Positions 42,679 to 51,428 of a stretch of 64,000 bases of DNA are shown piece by piece; the first letter of the stretch is position 1; each line of letters opens with the position of its first letter. This stretch comes from Aldehydirespirator sp965200005 (lineage in GTDB: Bacteria; Actinomycetota; Acidimicrobiia; Acidimicrobiales; Aldehydirespiratoraceae). The DNA is taken from the NCBI GenBank assembly GCA_965200005.1, contig OZ241331.1:992001-1056000 (forward strand), written 5' to 3'. The notes beneath the pieces were generated by a model. That model saw only the letters and a list, made by a program, of their open reading frames with translations, searched no databases and was not told the DNA's origin. The translations under genes were made by a program, and so were the position numbers.

Positions 42679-43515
42679 TCAGCAACTACCTTGAGGCAGA
42701 TATAGATGTGACGATGGTCGTTTGCCTATCTTGTCGCTTACCACGATGCCACCACGTGTACGGCCACACTCGTCTTGATATAGGTGCTGGAGCTTCCGTA
42801 GCCGAGTTGCATACCGCCTCCGAAGCACATCAAATCTACTTCGGACATGCACACCAGTTGTGTGACCAGAGCAGTAAACGCGCGCCGCGATCGGGAAGAT
42901 GAGAGCCGACGCGACAATGTCTGCTAACTGCAATCCCGCATGGTTGACACTTCTGGCAAACACTGCACTCTCAAGGACTCGCGGGTATGCGTCGCCGCTC
43001 GCCTTGTGCTTCTTAGTGAAAATGGAATGCGCCACTTGTATGTCCTGATTGTGCCGTCGCGCATCGCACAACACCAGACCAGTGCTATTTTGTCTGGCCA
43101 GGAAGTGGTTGAAGTGGCGACAGATGTCTTGAATCGCGAAGGTATAGCTTCCCTGGGGATCTAAGCCTTTAGAGGGTTCCTTGATCCAGACACGTCCCAC
43201 TAACCGAACGTCGTATTCCTCGATCAGTTTCATTGCGCCGTCGAGAACGCCTATGGCGCGACGTTGCTGCCGCCGACTCGTAGATCGGACGGCTCTCCGA
43301 AGTTCTGATCCCTTGACTTCAATGAGCATGGTGTCCAGGAATTTCGACGATTCGCTGGGGTAGAACCGTCGCTTGAGTTGCAGAAATGCATTCGTCATCG
43401 CAGGTATTGCCGAAGCCTGGACGATAAGGCCAGCGAAGACCATCAGCGGCGTCGCGTCGGGGCTCGTATTTGGTGCCTCAAAGCCGCCTGACTCGTCGAT
43501 ATAGGTGAAGTACAT
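42679..43515 (-). CDS. DUF3800 domain protein
   Basis: A DUF3800 protein of about 278 residues: the N-terminal acidic strand MYFTYIDESGG (first catalytic-type Asp-Glu), a lysine-arginine-rich middle with IEVKGSEL, and a C-terminal HAGLQLADIVASAL. The family has an RNase H-like fold and often sits in phage or defence contexts, but activity is unproven. ATG 43515 is used; a TTG at 43524 would add three residues. A strong hairpin lies just upstream (43531-43556). It is unrelated by family to its metabolic neighbours. Confidence 0.82.
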   Translation of the reverse strand: MYFTYIDESGGFEAPNTSPDATPLMVFAGLIVQASAIPAMTNAFLQLKRRFYPSESSKFLDTMLIEVKGSELRRAVRSTSRRQQRRAIGVLDGAMKLIEEYDVRLVGRVWIKEPSKGLDPQGSYTFAIQDICRHFNHFLARQNSTGLVLCDARRHNQDIQVAHSIFTKKHKASGDAYPRVLESAVFARSVNHAGLQLADIVASALIFPIAARVYCSGHTTGVHVRSRFDVLRRRYATRLRKLQHLYQDECGRTRGGIVVSDKIGKRPSSHLYLPQGSC

Positions 43516-43530
43516 TTGCCCCAAACGCAG

Positions 43531-43556
43531 CTACGACCGCCCGAAGGCGGTCGTAG
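43531..43556 (-). promoter_or_regulatory. Strong hairpin with UUCG tetraloop in the 5' leader of the DUF3800 gene
   Basis: An exact 11-bp stem (CTACGACCGCC at 43531-43541 pairing with 43546-43556) closes a four-base loop. Read on the minus strand the loop is TTCG between C and G, the very stable cUUCGg tetraloop, while the plus strand would give CGAA. It lies 16 bases upstream of ATG 43515. No T-tract follows, so an attenuator or RNA-stability element is likelier than a simple terminator. Confidence 0.65.
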
Positions 43557-43712
43557 GAGGTGGCGTTCGGCCTCAAACCTAGGCGCCAATTGCAATAGCT
43601 TGCACTATGAGCGTACAAGCCCTGCTGTCGGCGCGCCAGTCCCGCCTTCAAATCATCGCATTGTAAATCCAAATGGGTGGACTCCCTGTGTTGAGCCCTG
43701 TGGGTTGACCGG

Positions 43713-44543
43713 TTAGCGGAGGTGGGGCTTGATTCGGTGGCCGGAGATGAACTCGTTTTGCCCGTCGGCCATGGCGTTGGGATTGGTGCCAGCGGCCCAG
43801 ATGGCTGGTGCTAGTGAGAGTGCTTGGTGCCGGCCCATGTCGTTGGCGGCCCAGATTGCCCGCAGTGAGCCTTGCACAGCTTGCGGCGGTTGTGACGCAA
43901 TAGCTCCAGCAAGCCTGCCCGCAGCATCCTGCAGATCCGCCGCTGCGACCACCTCAGACACCAAGCCGATCCGCATCGCCGTCTGTGCGGTCATGCGCTC
44001 GTGGTTGCCGAGCAGAGTGAGCCTCAGAATCTCACCCAAAGGCATGCGCTGTGCCATCTTGATCGGCTCAAACACTGCCGCCATGCCATAGGTGACATGG
44101 GGGTCAAAGAAGGTGGCGTGCTCAGCGGCGATGATGATGTCGCACTCGGAGATGAGATAGAACGCCCCGCCACAACACATCCCATTCACAGCCGCAATCA
44201 CGGGCTTCCAGAGATCACACGCCTTGGGCCCCAGGTAATCACCCGGGTCGTCATACATGTAGTTGTTGGAGGTACCGAACAGCCGACCATCGTCAGCCAG
44301 CGCCGACATGGAAGCATCACGGTCAATACCGACGCAGAACGCCTTGTCACCGGTCGCCGTCAGCACCACCACGCGCACATCGTCAATCTCACGCAAAGCC
44401 CGCCACGTGGAGCGCACCTCTTGTTGCATCCGATCGTCGAAGGCGTTGAGTGTGCCGGGCCGATCGAGCACGACCCGGCACACATGATCGGTTACATCAA
44501 CCTTGATGGTTTCGAACCGCTCGGGGTGGAATTGGATTGTCAC
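43713..44543 (-). CDS. Enoyl-CoA hydratase/isomerase family protein
   Basis: A 276-residue crotonase-fold enzyme: VCRVVLDRPGTLNAFDDRM, AFCVGIDRD (oxyanion-hole region), NGMCCGGAFYLISECDIIIA and FFDPHVTYGMAAVFEP. These hydrate or isomerise acyl-CoA intermediates. It lies 35 bases upstream of the convergent-free ABC lipoprotein gene on the same strand. A second crotonase is at 62.8 kb; the two are not close copies. Substrate unknown, but acyl-CoA degradation of a ring-cleavage product is plausible. Confidence 0.88.
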   Translation of the reverse strand: MTIQFHPERFETIKVDVTDHVCRVVLDRPGTLNAFDDRMQQEVRSTWRALREIDDVRVVVLTATGDKAFCVGIDRDASMSALADDGRLFGTSNNYMYDDPGDYLGPKACDLWKPVIAAVNGMCCGGAFYLISECDIIIAAEHATFFDPHVTYGMAAVFEPIKMAQRMPLGEILRLTLLGNHERMTAQTAMRIGLVSEVVAAADLQDAAGRLAGAIASQPPQAVQGSLRAIWAANDMGRHQALSLAPAIWAAGTNPNAMADGQNEFISGHRIKPHLR

Positions 44544-44578
44544 TGAGGCCTCGGGCGCCCGCCCGCCTGGCCGACTCG

Positions 44579-45919
44579 CTAGTAAATGTCGATCAAATCG
44601 GTCAGCGGAACTGTCTGACCATTACCTACATCGGGATCAAACTCCGCAAGCCTGAAAAGGTCACGAGCACCGACTTTGTCAGGTGCAAGAGAGTTCGCTG
44701 GAATGCCTGGCACCGCAAAATCGGTCAGCGTGTAGGCAGCCGCCTCAAACGTCTCATGCGTTAGATCCGCGCCAGCAGCAGTTGCGATCTGCACAAACAG
44801 CGACAGATGCGAGCAGTAACGCCGTACCGGGAGGAACCAGTTCTCATCCTCAAGAGCGAGTTCGTCTGGCGGGCGCAGATCGGCGCCAGGAATCGCCGCA
44901 CGCACAACTTCGACACAATTCTGAAGCTCTGGGTCATTCCAGATTTCCATTTCGGATGGGCCATCAGAAGTGATCGCACCCCGTGCAACTTCATGATCGA
45001 AGGTGGCACCAAGGTTGTTAAGGCCCGCACCGTTGTTCGTCCAGACGGCCACAGAACCGATCAGCCCGTTCTGGCCAAGCCCACGAATGGTCGCCGCGGG
45101 GTTGCCATTGATGAACACCGCATTTGCACCCTCGGATCGAATCCGCTCCGAGATGACCTGCATCAGCGAGTCCTGCGCAGCGGTGTCGCCATCGTTGGCG
45201 TCGAGGATGGCGTTGCCAGCTACATCAAACCCACGGGACGCAAGCGCATCAAGCACGAGCTGCTCGTCGCCCACCGCAGACTGGTGTGACACGACATATA
45301 CACGAGTGCCGTCCGCACGCCCGGTCTGAATGAGCAGGTCAAGCAGGGTGTAGGTCTGACTGTCGGTGCCGGGCTCGGGATTGAACCAGGGCGCTTGAGC
45401 TTGTTCGAGTTCGCTAGGTGTCTGTTCGCCGCCGACAAGGATCGTGGCGTTGGTGCCGACGATGCACGGGTCAGCAGTACCCGCTAGCGGCCCCACGAAC
45501 CCAAGCAACACAGCAAACACTTCATGGTCTTGGGTGAGCACGGTGCAGGATCGGGTGGCATCGTCGCCGCTGATGGGGCTGTAGAAGTCATAAACAGGAA
45601 CGATCATGCGCCCGTTCACGCCGCCTCGGGCGTTGACATCGTCGATAAGTGCTTGGAACACACCCTGCTGGTCTCCCCAACCGGCCTGCGACAGACCCAT
45701 TTCCTTAAGCAGTTCAAAGTCCAGCATCGACACACCCACGGTGATGGTGTCGGCTGTCACGCCTCGCCACGATGCGGTCAGCACCATCGGCTCGGGCTCT
45801 TCCTCCACCATCTCGGGATCCTCGGTTTCGGCGGGCATCTCACTGCCGTCATCGGGGGTCATCAGCGGGAGCCTCTTCAGCGGATTCGGTTGCGGGCTCC
45901 GGTTCGTCTTCAGGCTCAC
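44579..45919 (-). CDS. ABC transporter solute-binding protein, main body (frame-disrupted)
   Basis: The branched-chain-amino-acid-type (Peripla_BP_6-like) binding domain: TADTITVGVSMLDFELLKEM, DDVNARGGVNGRMIVPVYDF, CTVLTQDHEVFAVLLGFVG and VFINGNPAATIRGLGQNG. It lacks a signal peptide; that is encoded in another frame at 45849-46136. The acidic linker runs straight from that fragment into this one if one base is removed from the G5/C5 run at 45854-45858. So this is one gene, 44579-46136, broken by a one-base frameshift (sequencing error, slippage site or pseudogene). No permease or ATPase genes are adjacent. Confidence 0.85.
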   Translation of the reverse strand: MSLKTNRSPQPNPLKRLPLMTPDDGSEMPAETEDPEMVEEEPEPMVLTASWRGVTADTITVGVSMLDFELLKEMGLSQAGWGDQQGVFQALIDDVNARGGVNGRMIVPVYDFYSPISGDDATRSCTVLTQDHEVFAVLLGFVGPLAGTADPCIVGTNATILVGGEQTPSELEQAQAPWFNPEPGTDSQTYTLLDLLIQTGRADGTRVYVVSHQSAVGDEQLVLDALASRGFDVAGNAILDANDGDTAAQDSLMQVISERIRSEGANAVFINGNPAATIRGLGQNGLIGSVAVWTNNGAGLNNLGATFDHEVARGAITSDGPSEMEIWNDPELQNCVEVVRAAIPGADLRPPDELALEDENWFLPVRRYCSHLSLFVQIATAAGADLTHETFEAAAYTLTDFAVPGIPANSLAPDKVGARDLFRLAEFDPDVGNGQTVPLTDLIDIY

Positions 45920-46136
45920 TCATCTCAAGCTCGGAGGCTTCTTCAGACATTTCAGCCTCGCTCGCGTCGTCGCCGGAATCCGTGCTCTCCTCTTCGGTGG
46001 CCTCTGCAGTAGCGGTGTCAGCAGCGGCCGGCTCGTCGGAGTCATCGCTACCACAAGCAGCGGAGATCAACGCCAACGCAGCCACTAATACTGCGGCGCG
46101 CACAAGCACAATTATTGAGGATCTCGATGAGGTCAT
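45849..46136 (-). CDS. Lipoprotein signal peptide and acidic linker of the same binding protein
   Basis: This frame supplies a signal peptide with lipobox (VLVAALALISAACGS; Cys about residue 29), then a long Asp/Glu-rich linker, and stops at a TGA shortly after the C5 run. The ATG at 46136 follows GGAAGGAG eight bases upstream. Its linker (ending EEAPADDP) continues in frame with the linker of the main body (DDGSEMPAETEDPE) after deletion of one base. It should anchor the binding protein to the outer face of the membrane. Confidence 0.8.
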   Translation of the reverse strand: MTSSRSSIIVLVRAAVLVAALALISAACGSDDSDEPAAADTATAEATEEESTDSGDDASEAEMSEEASELEMSEPEDEPEPATESAEEAPADDPR

Positions 46137-46443
46137 TAGTCGGGGCTCCTTCCCGGCACAGTTAGCTGACACGATTTCGTCTGTTTCAGTGGCCACATGG
46201 CCACAGGGGCGTCGGCGACAGGTCGGCAGTGTAATCGCCGCTCAAGTGAGCCTTAGGTCTGAGATAGACCGGTGGAAGCTCGCCTTACCGCTCTATGCAA
46301 AACACAGACACATCCCGCAACCATGTACCTGCGAACACGAGATCACACCGGCAGTGACTTCGGTACCACAGTTGCAACGCATCCCCAGCGCATTCGTTGA
46401 ATGTAGCTTCGGAGGTCCGAAACATCGCCGACACTTCTACATC

Positions 46444-46472
46444 TTCGACAAAGACCGGTACCGAACGATAAT
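46444..46472 (+). promoter_or_regulatory. Candidate sigma-70 promoter for a leaderless transcript
   Basis: TTCGAC (46444-46449), a 17-base spacer and GATAAT (46467-46472) lie 10 bases before the ATG at 46483, with no SD sequence between. Transcription would begin at or next to the start codon. The rest of the intergenic region (46137-46443) shows no gene and only serves as the divergent upstream region of the lipoprotein. Confidence 0.6.
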
Positions 46473-46482
46473 CGTCTGACAA

Positions 46483-46959
46483 ATGAGCTCACCGAACCTG
46501 TTTGTAGTTGGTGCGACAGTGCTATGGGCTGTCGTTGGCGCGTTTTTGGCTGTTGTCGATCTGCGCACCCGGAGGCTGCCCACTAGGCCGATCTGGGCAA
46601 CCGCCGGCAGTGTCTGGGTGCTGTACTCGGTGGCGTCAATAGTTGAAGGCACCCATCAGCGGTTGCTTGATGGCCTGATCGGTGCGCTGCTGTGTGGTGG
46701 GCTGCTCGCTGTTGTCCACTTCGCCCATCCGCCGTCGATGGGGTTTGGCGACGTTCGACTAAGCGTGCTGAACGGGCTGGTGTGTGGCTGGTGGGGCTGG
46801 CAGGTGGCAGTCGTCGGGCTGGCGGCCGGGTTCATGCTGGCGTTGCCCGAAGCCGTTTACACGCTGGTGCGGTACGGCCCACGCGACGGTCGACCCCTCG
46901 GCCCCTACCTGGTAGCTGGAAGTGCGCCGGTTGTAATTTGGATCAACGCTATTTCATAG
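46483..46959 (+). CDS. Prepilin peptidase (A24 family, CpaA/TadV-like)
   Basis: A 158-residue membrane protein with about five or six hydrophobic segments. The two aspartates of the A24 aspartyl protease site are visible, in VVDLRTRRLP (about residue 26) and in MGFGDVRLS (GxGD, about residue 88). Such enzymes cut type IV pilin or Flp pilin leaders at the membrane. No pilin or secretion genes are in the window, so its substrates are elsewhere. The next gene follows after a short gap, so co-transcription is possible. Confidence 0.83.
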   Translation: MSSPNLFVVGATVLWAVVGAFLAVVDLRTRRLPTRPIWATAGSVWVLYSVASIVEGTHQRLLDGLIGALLCGGLLAVVHFAHPPSMGFGDVRLSVLNGLVCGWWGWQVAVVGLAAGFMLALPEAVYTLVRYGPRDGRPLGPYLVAGSAPVVIWINAIS

Positions 46960-47033
46960 GGTTCTGACTAACCTAATCCGATGTTGTGGGTAACGCCGCT
47001 CGATCCCAGCCCGTACAGCAGAAGGAGTCTCGC

Positions 47034-49334
47034 TTGATTCAGCCTCTTGCTGGTGCTTTTTGGTCTGGTAAGAGCGCATCTTCGCGCCGGCCAACTGGTG
47101 CAATTGTCGCTGCGGTGCTGTGTGTTCTTGCGCTGCTGTGGGCCCTTTTGGCACCCCAGCCGCTACTGGCACACGACCAACTTCCTGATGATCTCTTCGA
47201 CGATGTCGCACCTGACGACCCCACAGATCCGAGCGACTCCGGCGACGCGAGCACACCTGGGGACGCCGACAACACCGAAGCGCCCCGGGATTCCGATGAC
47301 GACGTTGTAGCCGACGGCCTGGATGCGGTTGGGCGTGCATTCAGGACTGCAATCCGGATCCTGATCTCCGATGGGGTTGCGGATGCCTGCGAGCCGGTCG
47401 AGTCATGTTGGGACGTTGCCATGACTCGCCTTGAGGTGGCTGTGTGGATCACTCGAGCACTAGAGGGCACAGACCCCGAGCCCATCGAACTCTCCCGATT
47501 CGCCGACATTGCTCAGGACTCTTGGGGTGCCCAACACGTGGAGCGGGTCGCCGAACTGGGCATCACTCGAGGCTGCGCGCAACAGCCAGCCCGGTTCTGT
47601 CCGACATTAGAAGTAACACGTGCCGAGATGGCCGCGTTCTTAACCCGAGCCTTTGGGTTCGAACCAGTAATCCTGATCGAAGGAGCCGAACCGGGTGCAG
47701 GCGCAGCACCGGGATTCAGCGACACCAGCTATCACGTCCTTGAACCCGAGATCAACGCACTAGCCGCAGCTGGGTTAACGCAGGGGTGCGCTGTTGAGCC
47801 GCTGCGGTATTGCCCCGAACGGCTCGTTACCCGAGCCGAGGCAGCGACCCTCATCGCACGAGCCCTCGGACACGACACAACCCCGCCAGCCGAGCCCGAA
47901 CCCGAAGTTGAACCGGAACCCGAATTTGTCGAGCCTGAGACCGAGACTGTTGACAACGTTGACACTGAGGCAGAGGCAAAGGCAGAGGCGCCCGAGGAGA
48001 ACGACGAAGACGCTGCTGAGCCAATTGAGCCGCTGCCGTTCCCAGAGGTGCAACTACCCGATGCACAAAGCACCAACCTCGCGAACCGTCTGTCCCGGTT
48101 GGAGCCTCGGGCACCCAGTGGCGCCGAGGTGTGCGTCACCGCCTATGTCGAAGATCGCCTCGTCTATAGCGAGCGCTCCCAGGAGCCGATGTTGCCCGCC
48201 TCGCTCGTAAAGGTCGTAACTGCGGCCGCCGCACTCGAGGTGATGGGGCCCGACGCCACCTACACCACAACCGTCGTGATACCACCTGATGCGGAGATCA
48301 GCGGCGGCACCTATGACGGCGACATCTATGTGATTGGTGGGGGCGACCCGGTGCTGGCATCACGTGCCTACATGTTGCGCTGGCACGACCCGGGTGCGTT
48401 TACCGATGTGGGCGTGTTGGCCGACCGTGTAGCGGCAGCGCTGCGCTCCCGGGGGATTACCCGAATTACCGGCAGCATCATCGCTGACGAGTCTCGCTAC
48501 CCCGAAGCCGAGCGCGATTACAGCACGCAGCTTCTCACGCCAGACAGCGAGAAGACAATCTGGAAGCGCTCTTATTTGGATGAGAACCAGGCCGGTCCGC
48601 TCTCGGCACTAATGCTCAATCAGGGATGGGCGCGGTATGGAAACTCTCCGTCACGAGGGTCCAATGTGCGCTCTAGCGACCCGGCGCACCGGGCAGTCGT
48701 CCAATTTGATGACCTGCTTGAGGCGAGAGGTTTCATCATCCGCCGCCGCCCGGGTGTAGGCGTCGCTCCAGAGGGCAGCGAAGTACTGGCGTCGATTGAA
48801 TCGCCTGCGTTGAGCGAGATCCTCAAACGCATGGTCGGGCGCTCCGACAACACCATCGCTGAGATGATCTTCAAAGAGGTCGGTTTCGCTTCGGGAACGG
48901 GTTCGGCACGCGCTCAAGCTGCCAAAGCGATTACTGAGGCGTTGGATGGGCTCGGCCTACGGTTTGATCGTGTGGTGATCGCTGATGGTTCGGGTCTGTC
49001 CTATGACAACCGGCTTACTTGCGACCTGGTGTCGGACATATTGAGGCTCGCTGGCCCCGGCTCGGCACTTCACGCGAGTCTGTCGATTGTGGGTCGCACT
49101 GGCACATTGATCCGATGCACTGTCAATGACTCTTCGGCCTACGGAACCGTTTATGTCAAAACGGGCGGGCTCAATGATGCGACAGCTCTGGCTGGGATCA
49201 GCACAGCCAAGAACGGTGAGCACATCTCGTTTGCGATGATGGCTAACGGGCACCGGGTCGGTTCAAGTCTCGGCAGTTGCAACACACTCCAGCGTTACAT
49301 GATCAACACGACAAGGGGTTACCCCTACAACTAG
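47034..49334 (+). CDS. dacB: D-alanyl-D-alanine carboxypeptidase (PBP4/S13) with N-terminal SLH-like repeats
   Basis: About 766 residues. The start is TTG 47034, seven bases after GAAGGAG; a GTG at 46986 has no such site. After a signal peptide come SLH-like repeats (FADIAQDSWGAQHVERVAEL, ITRGCAQ, RAEMAAFLTRAFG; again FSDTSYHV and VTRAEAATLIARALG), then an acidic linker rich in PEPE and AEAKAEA, and an S13 peptidase with SxxK (PASLVK, about 390), SxN (GRSDN, about 604) and KTG (VKTGG, about 708). It trims peptidoglycan peptides outside the membrane, while the repeats may bind the cell wall. Confidence 0.88.
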   Translation: MIQPLAGAFWSGKSASSRRPTGAIVAAVLCVLALLWALLAPQPLLAHDQLPDDLFDDVAPDDPTDPSDSGDASTPGDADNTEAPRDSDDDVVADGLDAVGRAFRTAIRILISDGVADACEPVESCWDVAMTRLEVAVWITRALEGTDPEPIELSRFADIAQDSWGAQHVERVAELGITRGCAQQPARFCPTLEVTRAEMAAFLTRAFGFEPVILIEGAEPGAGAAPGFSDTSYHVLEPEINALAAAGLTQGCAVEPLRYCPERLVTRAEAATLIARALGHDTTPPAEPEPEVEPEPEFVEPETETVDNVDTEAEAKAEAPEENDEDAAEPIEPLPFPEVQLPDAQSTNLANRLSRLEPRAPSGAEVCVTAYVEDRLVYSERSQEPMLPASLVKVVTAAAALEVMGPDATYTTTVVIPPDAEISGGTYDGDIYVIGGGDPVLASRAYMLRWHDPGAFTDVGVLADRVAAALRSRGITRITGSIIADESRYPEAERDYSTQLLTPDSEKTIWKRSYLDENQAGPLSALMLNQGWARYGNSPSRGSNVRSSDPAHRAVVQFDDLLEARGFIIRRRPGVGVAPEGSEVLASIESPALSEILKRMVGRSDNTIAEMIFKEVGFASGTGSARAQAAKAITEALDGLGLRFDRVVIADGSGLSYDNRLTCDLVSDILRLAGPGSALHASLSIVGRTGTLIRCTVNDSSAYGTVYVKTGGLNDATALAGISTAKNGEHISFAMMANGHRVGSSLGSCNTLQRYMINTTRGYPYN

Positions 49335-49436
49335 AGCGTGTTTGTTTCTTCGCCCTAAGTGTTGTGGCGGATTGTTGCGTGACGCCGGCTACGGATCCTT
49401 GTGTGACGAGGGTGTGCGGCGGTGGTTTGGTGTGAA

Positions 49437-50300
49437 CTATGCGGCGAATGCGAACAGGACGATTGACACTGCTGCTAGTGCGACTCCAGCCCATTGCCAG
49501 CGACGCACTACCTCGCCGTAAACCCGCCAAGCGAGGATCGTCGTAGCTGCCGGTGCAAACCCCAGAATTGCTGCAACTACCGCCACATCACCTCGCTGAA
49601 AGGCGATGACATTAGCGATGATTGCGATGATGTCGACACCGCCGACGATCGCACCGAACACCCCGACAACGGCCGACAGTGGTGCCATCGGATGCATCGT
49701 CGGGAGCCGTGACAGCAAGGGGATCACCGCGACTGCACCAAGCTGGGTAGTGAATGCCGGCATGCCTCCCGCGTCGGGGCTGATTTGACCGAAGATCACG
49801 CTCACGCAACCGATCAAGACCCCAACGATCACACCGAGCGTGAGAGCCGAACTAACTCCAATTGTTGCAACTGACGGCAGGTTGCCTTCGCTGACAATCA
49901 GCAGCACGGCGGGCAGTGCGATCAAGATGCCAAGAATCTCTGGCGAGCTGAGAGTGTCACCCGTGAGAGGCCCGACAATGGCAGGCAGAGCCAGCGACAC
50001 CACGCTGAACACGGCTGCGAACACGGCCATCGGGCCCCGTTCCATGCCGAGATAGAGCAGGGGCCTCACGAGCGCCACGAACGGGATGGCGATCAGCATC
50101 CAGAACCAGTCCGACGAGCTGAGCGCTACTGGCGGGAAACGCCATACAAATAGAGCTGCACACAGCGCCCCGACACATGACGCAACCCAGGCAATTGACA
50201 CAACGGCACCCAGGTTGCGAACCCGGCGGCCCCCCATGCCCCCGACAAAGTCGCCAATTCCAAGTAGCAGCGAAGACATGCTCGCGAGAAATACAGGCAA
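49437..50300 (-). CDS. EamA/DMT-family transporter
   Basis: A 287-residue protein with ten predicted hydrophobic segments in the two-fold EamA pattern, e.g. MSSLLLGIGDFVGGMGGRR at the N-terminus, RPLLYLGMERGPMAVFAAVF mid-protein and AILGFAPAATTILAWRVYGE near the C-terminus. Such permeases move metabolites or drugs across the cytoplasmic membrane. It is convergent with the SLH-PBP4 gene and divergent from the xanthine dehydrogenase genes. Substrate unknown. Confidence 0.82.
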   Translation of the reverse strand: MPVFLASMSSLLLGIGDFVGGMGGRRVRNLGAVVSIAWVASCVGALCAALFVWRFPPVALSSSDWFWMLIAIPFVALVRPLLYLGMERGPMAVFAAVFSVVSLALPAIVGPLTGDTLSSPEILGILIALPAVLLIVSEGNLPSVATIGVSSALTLGVIVGVLIGCVSVIFGQISPDAGGMPAFTTQLGAVAVIPLLSRLPTMHPMAPLSAVVGVFGAIVGGVDIIAIIANVIAFQRGDVAVVAAILGFAPAATTILAWRVYGEVVRRWQWAGVALAAVSIVLFAFAA

Positions 50301-50445
50301 GCGCTCAGGCTACGCCTTTGGTGCCCGTAGCTCATAGCCGCAGCGGTACGCGACTGTGGGAAGTGCCGCCGGGACGGCCTGTTGCGGTGACCATTTACTG
50401 CTGCCAACCCATGGCCATTGGCTAAGCCGTGCGAAACTTGTGGTG

Positions 50446-51339
50446 ATGGTCACGGTGCTCGGAAGCAAGCCGATGCTGCGGCCCACCACCTGGCTCGAAG
50501 CGCTGCAGATGCGATCGGAGTACCCGGATGCCGTGGCGATCTGTGGCGGCACCGATCTGATGGTTGAGATCAACTTTGGTCGAGCCCGGCCTGCTGCCCT
50601 GCTTGACCTGAGCGGTGTTGCCGAGATTGACTCGTGGGAACTCAGCCGGGACGCTTCGACGGTATTCATCGGTGCGGGGCTGTGCTTCACCCGCATCATC
50701 AATGAACTCGCTGATCTGTGTCCCGCGCTGGCAGTAGCCGCTCGCACTGTCGGTTCGCCCCAGATACGCAACCGGGGCACCGTTGCCGGAAATCTCGCTA
50801 CTGCTTCGCCTGCGGGTGATTGTCATCCGGTGCTGCTTGCCTGCCGCGCTCAGGTGCAAGCTGATTCGCTGGCTGGTTCACGTCGCATCGACATTGACGA
50901 CTTCTTCGTGGGCCCCAAGGTCTCTGCCCTTGCGCCTGACGAGTTGATTCGAGGCGTTCACCTCCCTGCAGCAGCCGGCCCGCAACAGTTCGCCAAGGTC
51001 GGGCCTCGCAACGCCATGGTGATCGCCACGGTGTCGTTCGGTATGTGCCTTGATGTCGCCAACCAACGAGTGGGGACGGGCATCGGTTCGGCGGGGCCAA
51101 CTCCGCTGCGTTCGCTAGCCGCCGAGTTGCTGCTTGAAGAGGTTCTCGATGGCTGCTGGAGTGACGCGGTGAATGTAGGCCCGGGTGTACTTGAGCGCTT
51201 CAGTGAGCTTGTTGGCGAGGCTGCTTCACCGATTGATGATGTTCGAGGAACAGCCGATTACCGGCGTCATGCTCTCGGGGTGCTGGCACGCCGATGCGCT
51301 AGGTGGGCGCTCGCTGATCTTCACAACTGGCAGCATTGA
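50446..51339 (+). CDS. Xanthine-dehydrogenase-family FAD-binding subunit
   Basis: A FAD subunit of a molybdenum hydroxylase (CoxM/PucC type): MLRPTTWLEALQM, the FAD loop AICGGTDLMVEI, GSPQIRNRGTVAGNLATASPAGD and FVGPKVSALAPDEL. I take the ATG at 50446; the frame opens at 50356 but the extra residues do not fit. It passes electrons from the 2Fe-2S subunit to NAD. It is the first gene of the XDH set, 89 bases ahead of the 2Fe-2S subunit. Confidence 0.9.
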   Translation: MVTVLGSKPMLRPTTWLEALQMRSEYPDAVAICGGTDLMVEINFGRARPAALLDLSGVAEIDSWELSRDASTVFIGAGLCFTRIINELADLCPALAVAARTVGSPQIRNRGTVAGNLATASPAGDCHPVLLACRAQVQADSLAGSRRIDIDDFFVGPKVSALAPDELIRGVHLPAAAGPQQFAKVGPRNAMVIATVSFGMCLDVANQRVGTGIGSAGPTPLRSLAAELLLEEVLDGCWSDAVNVGPGVLERFSELVGEAASPIDDVRGTADYRRHALGVLARRCARWALADLHNWQH

Positions 51340-51428
51340 GCTTTGGCAGAGGTTCGAGCAAGTGACACGTTTACGGTTTCGGACTGAGCGGTAGCGTCGA
51401 GTCTGCGGAACCCAAGAGGTGATAGAGG

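Noticed and set aside
45772..46479. Plus-strand open frame of 235 codons with Ser-rich sequence
   Set aside because: It is the complement of the acidic linker and signal peptide of the lipoprotein; the lipobox on the minus strand is much more convincing.
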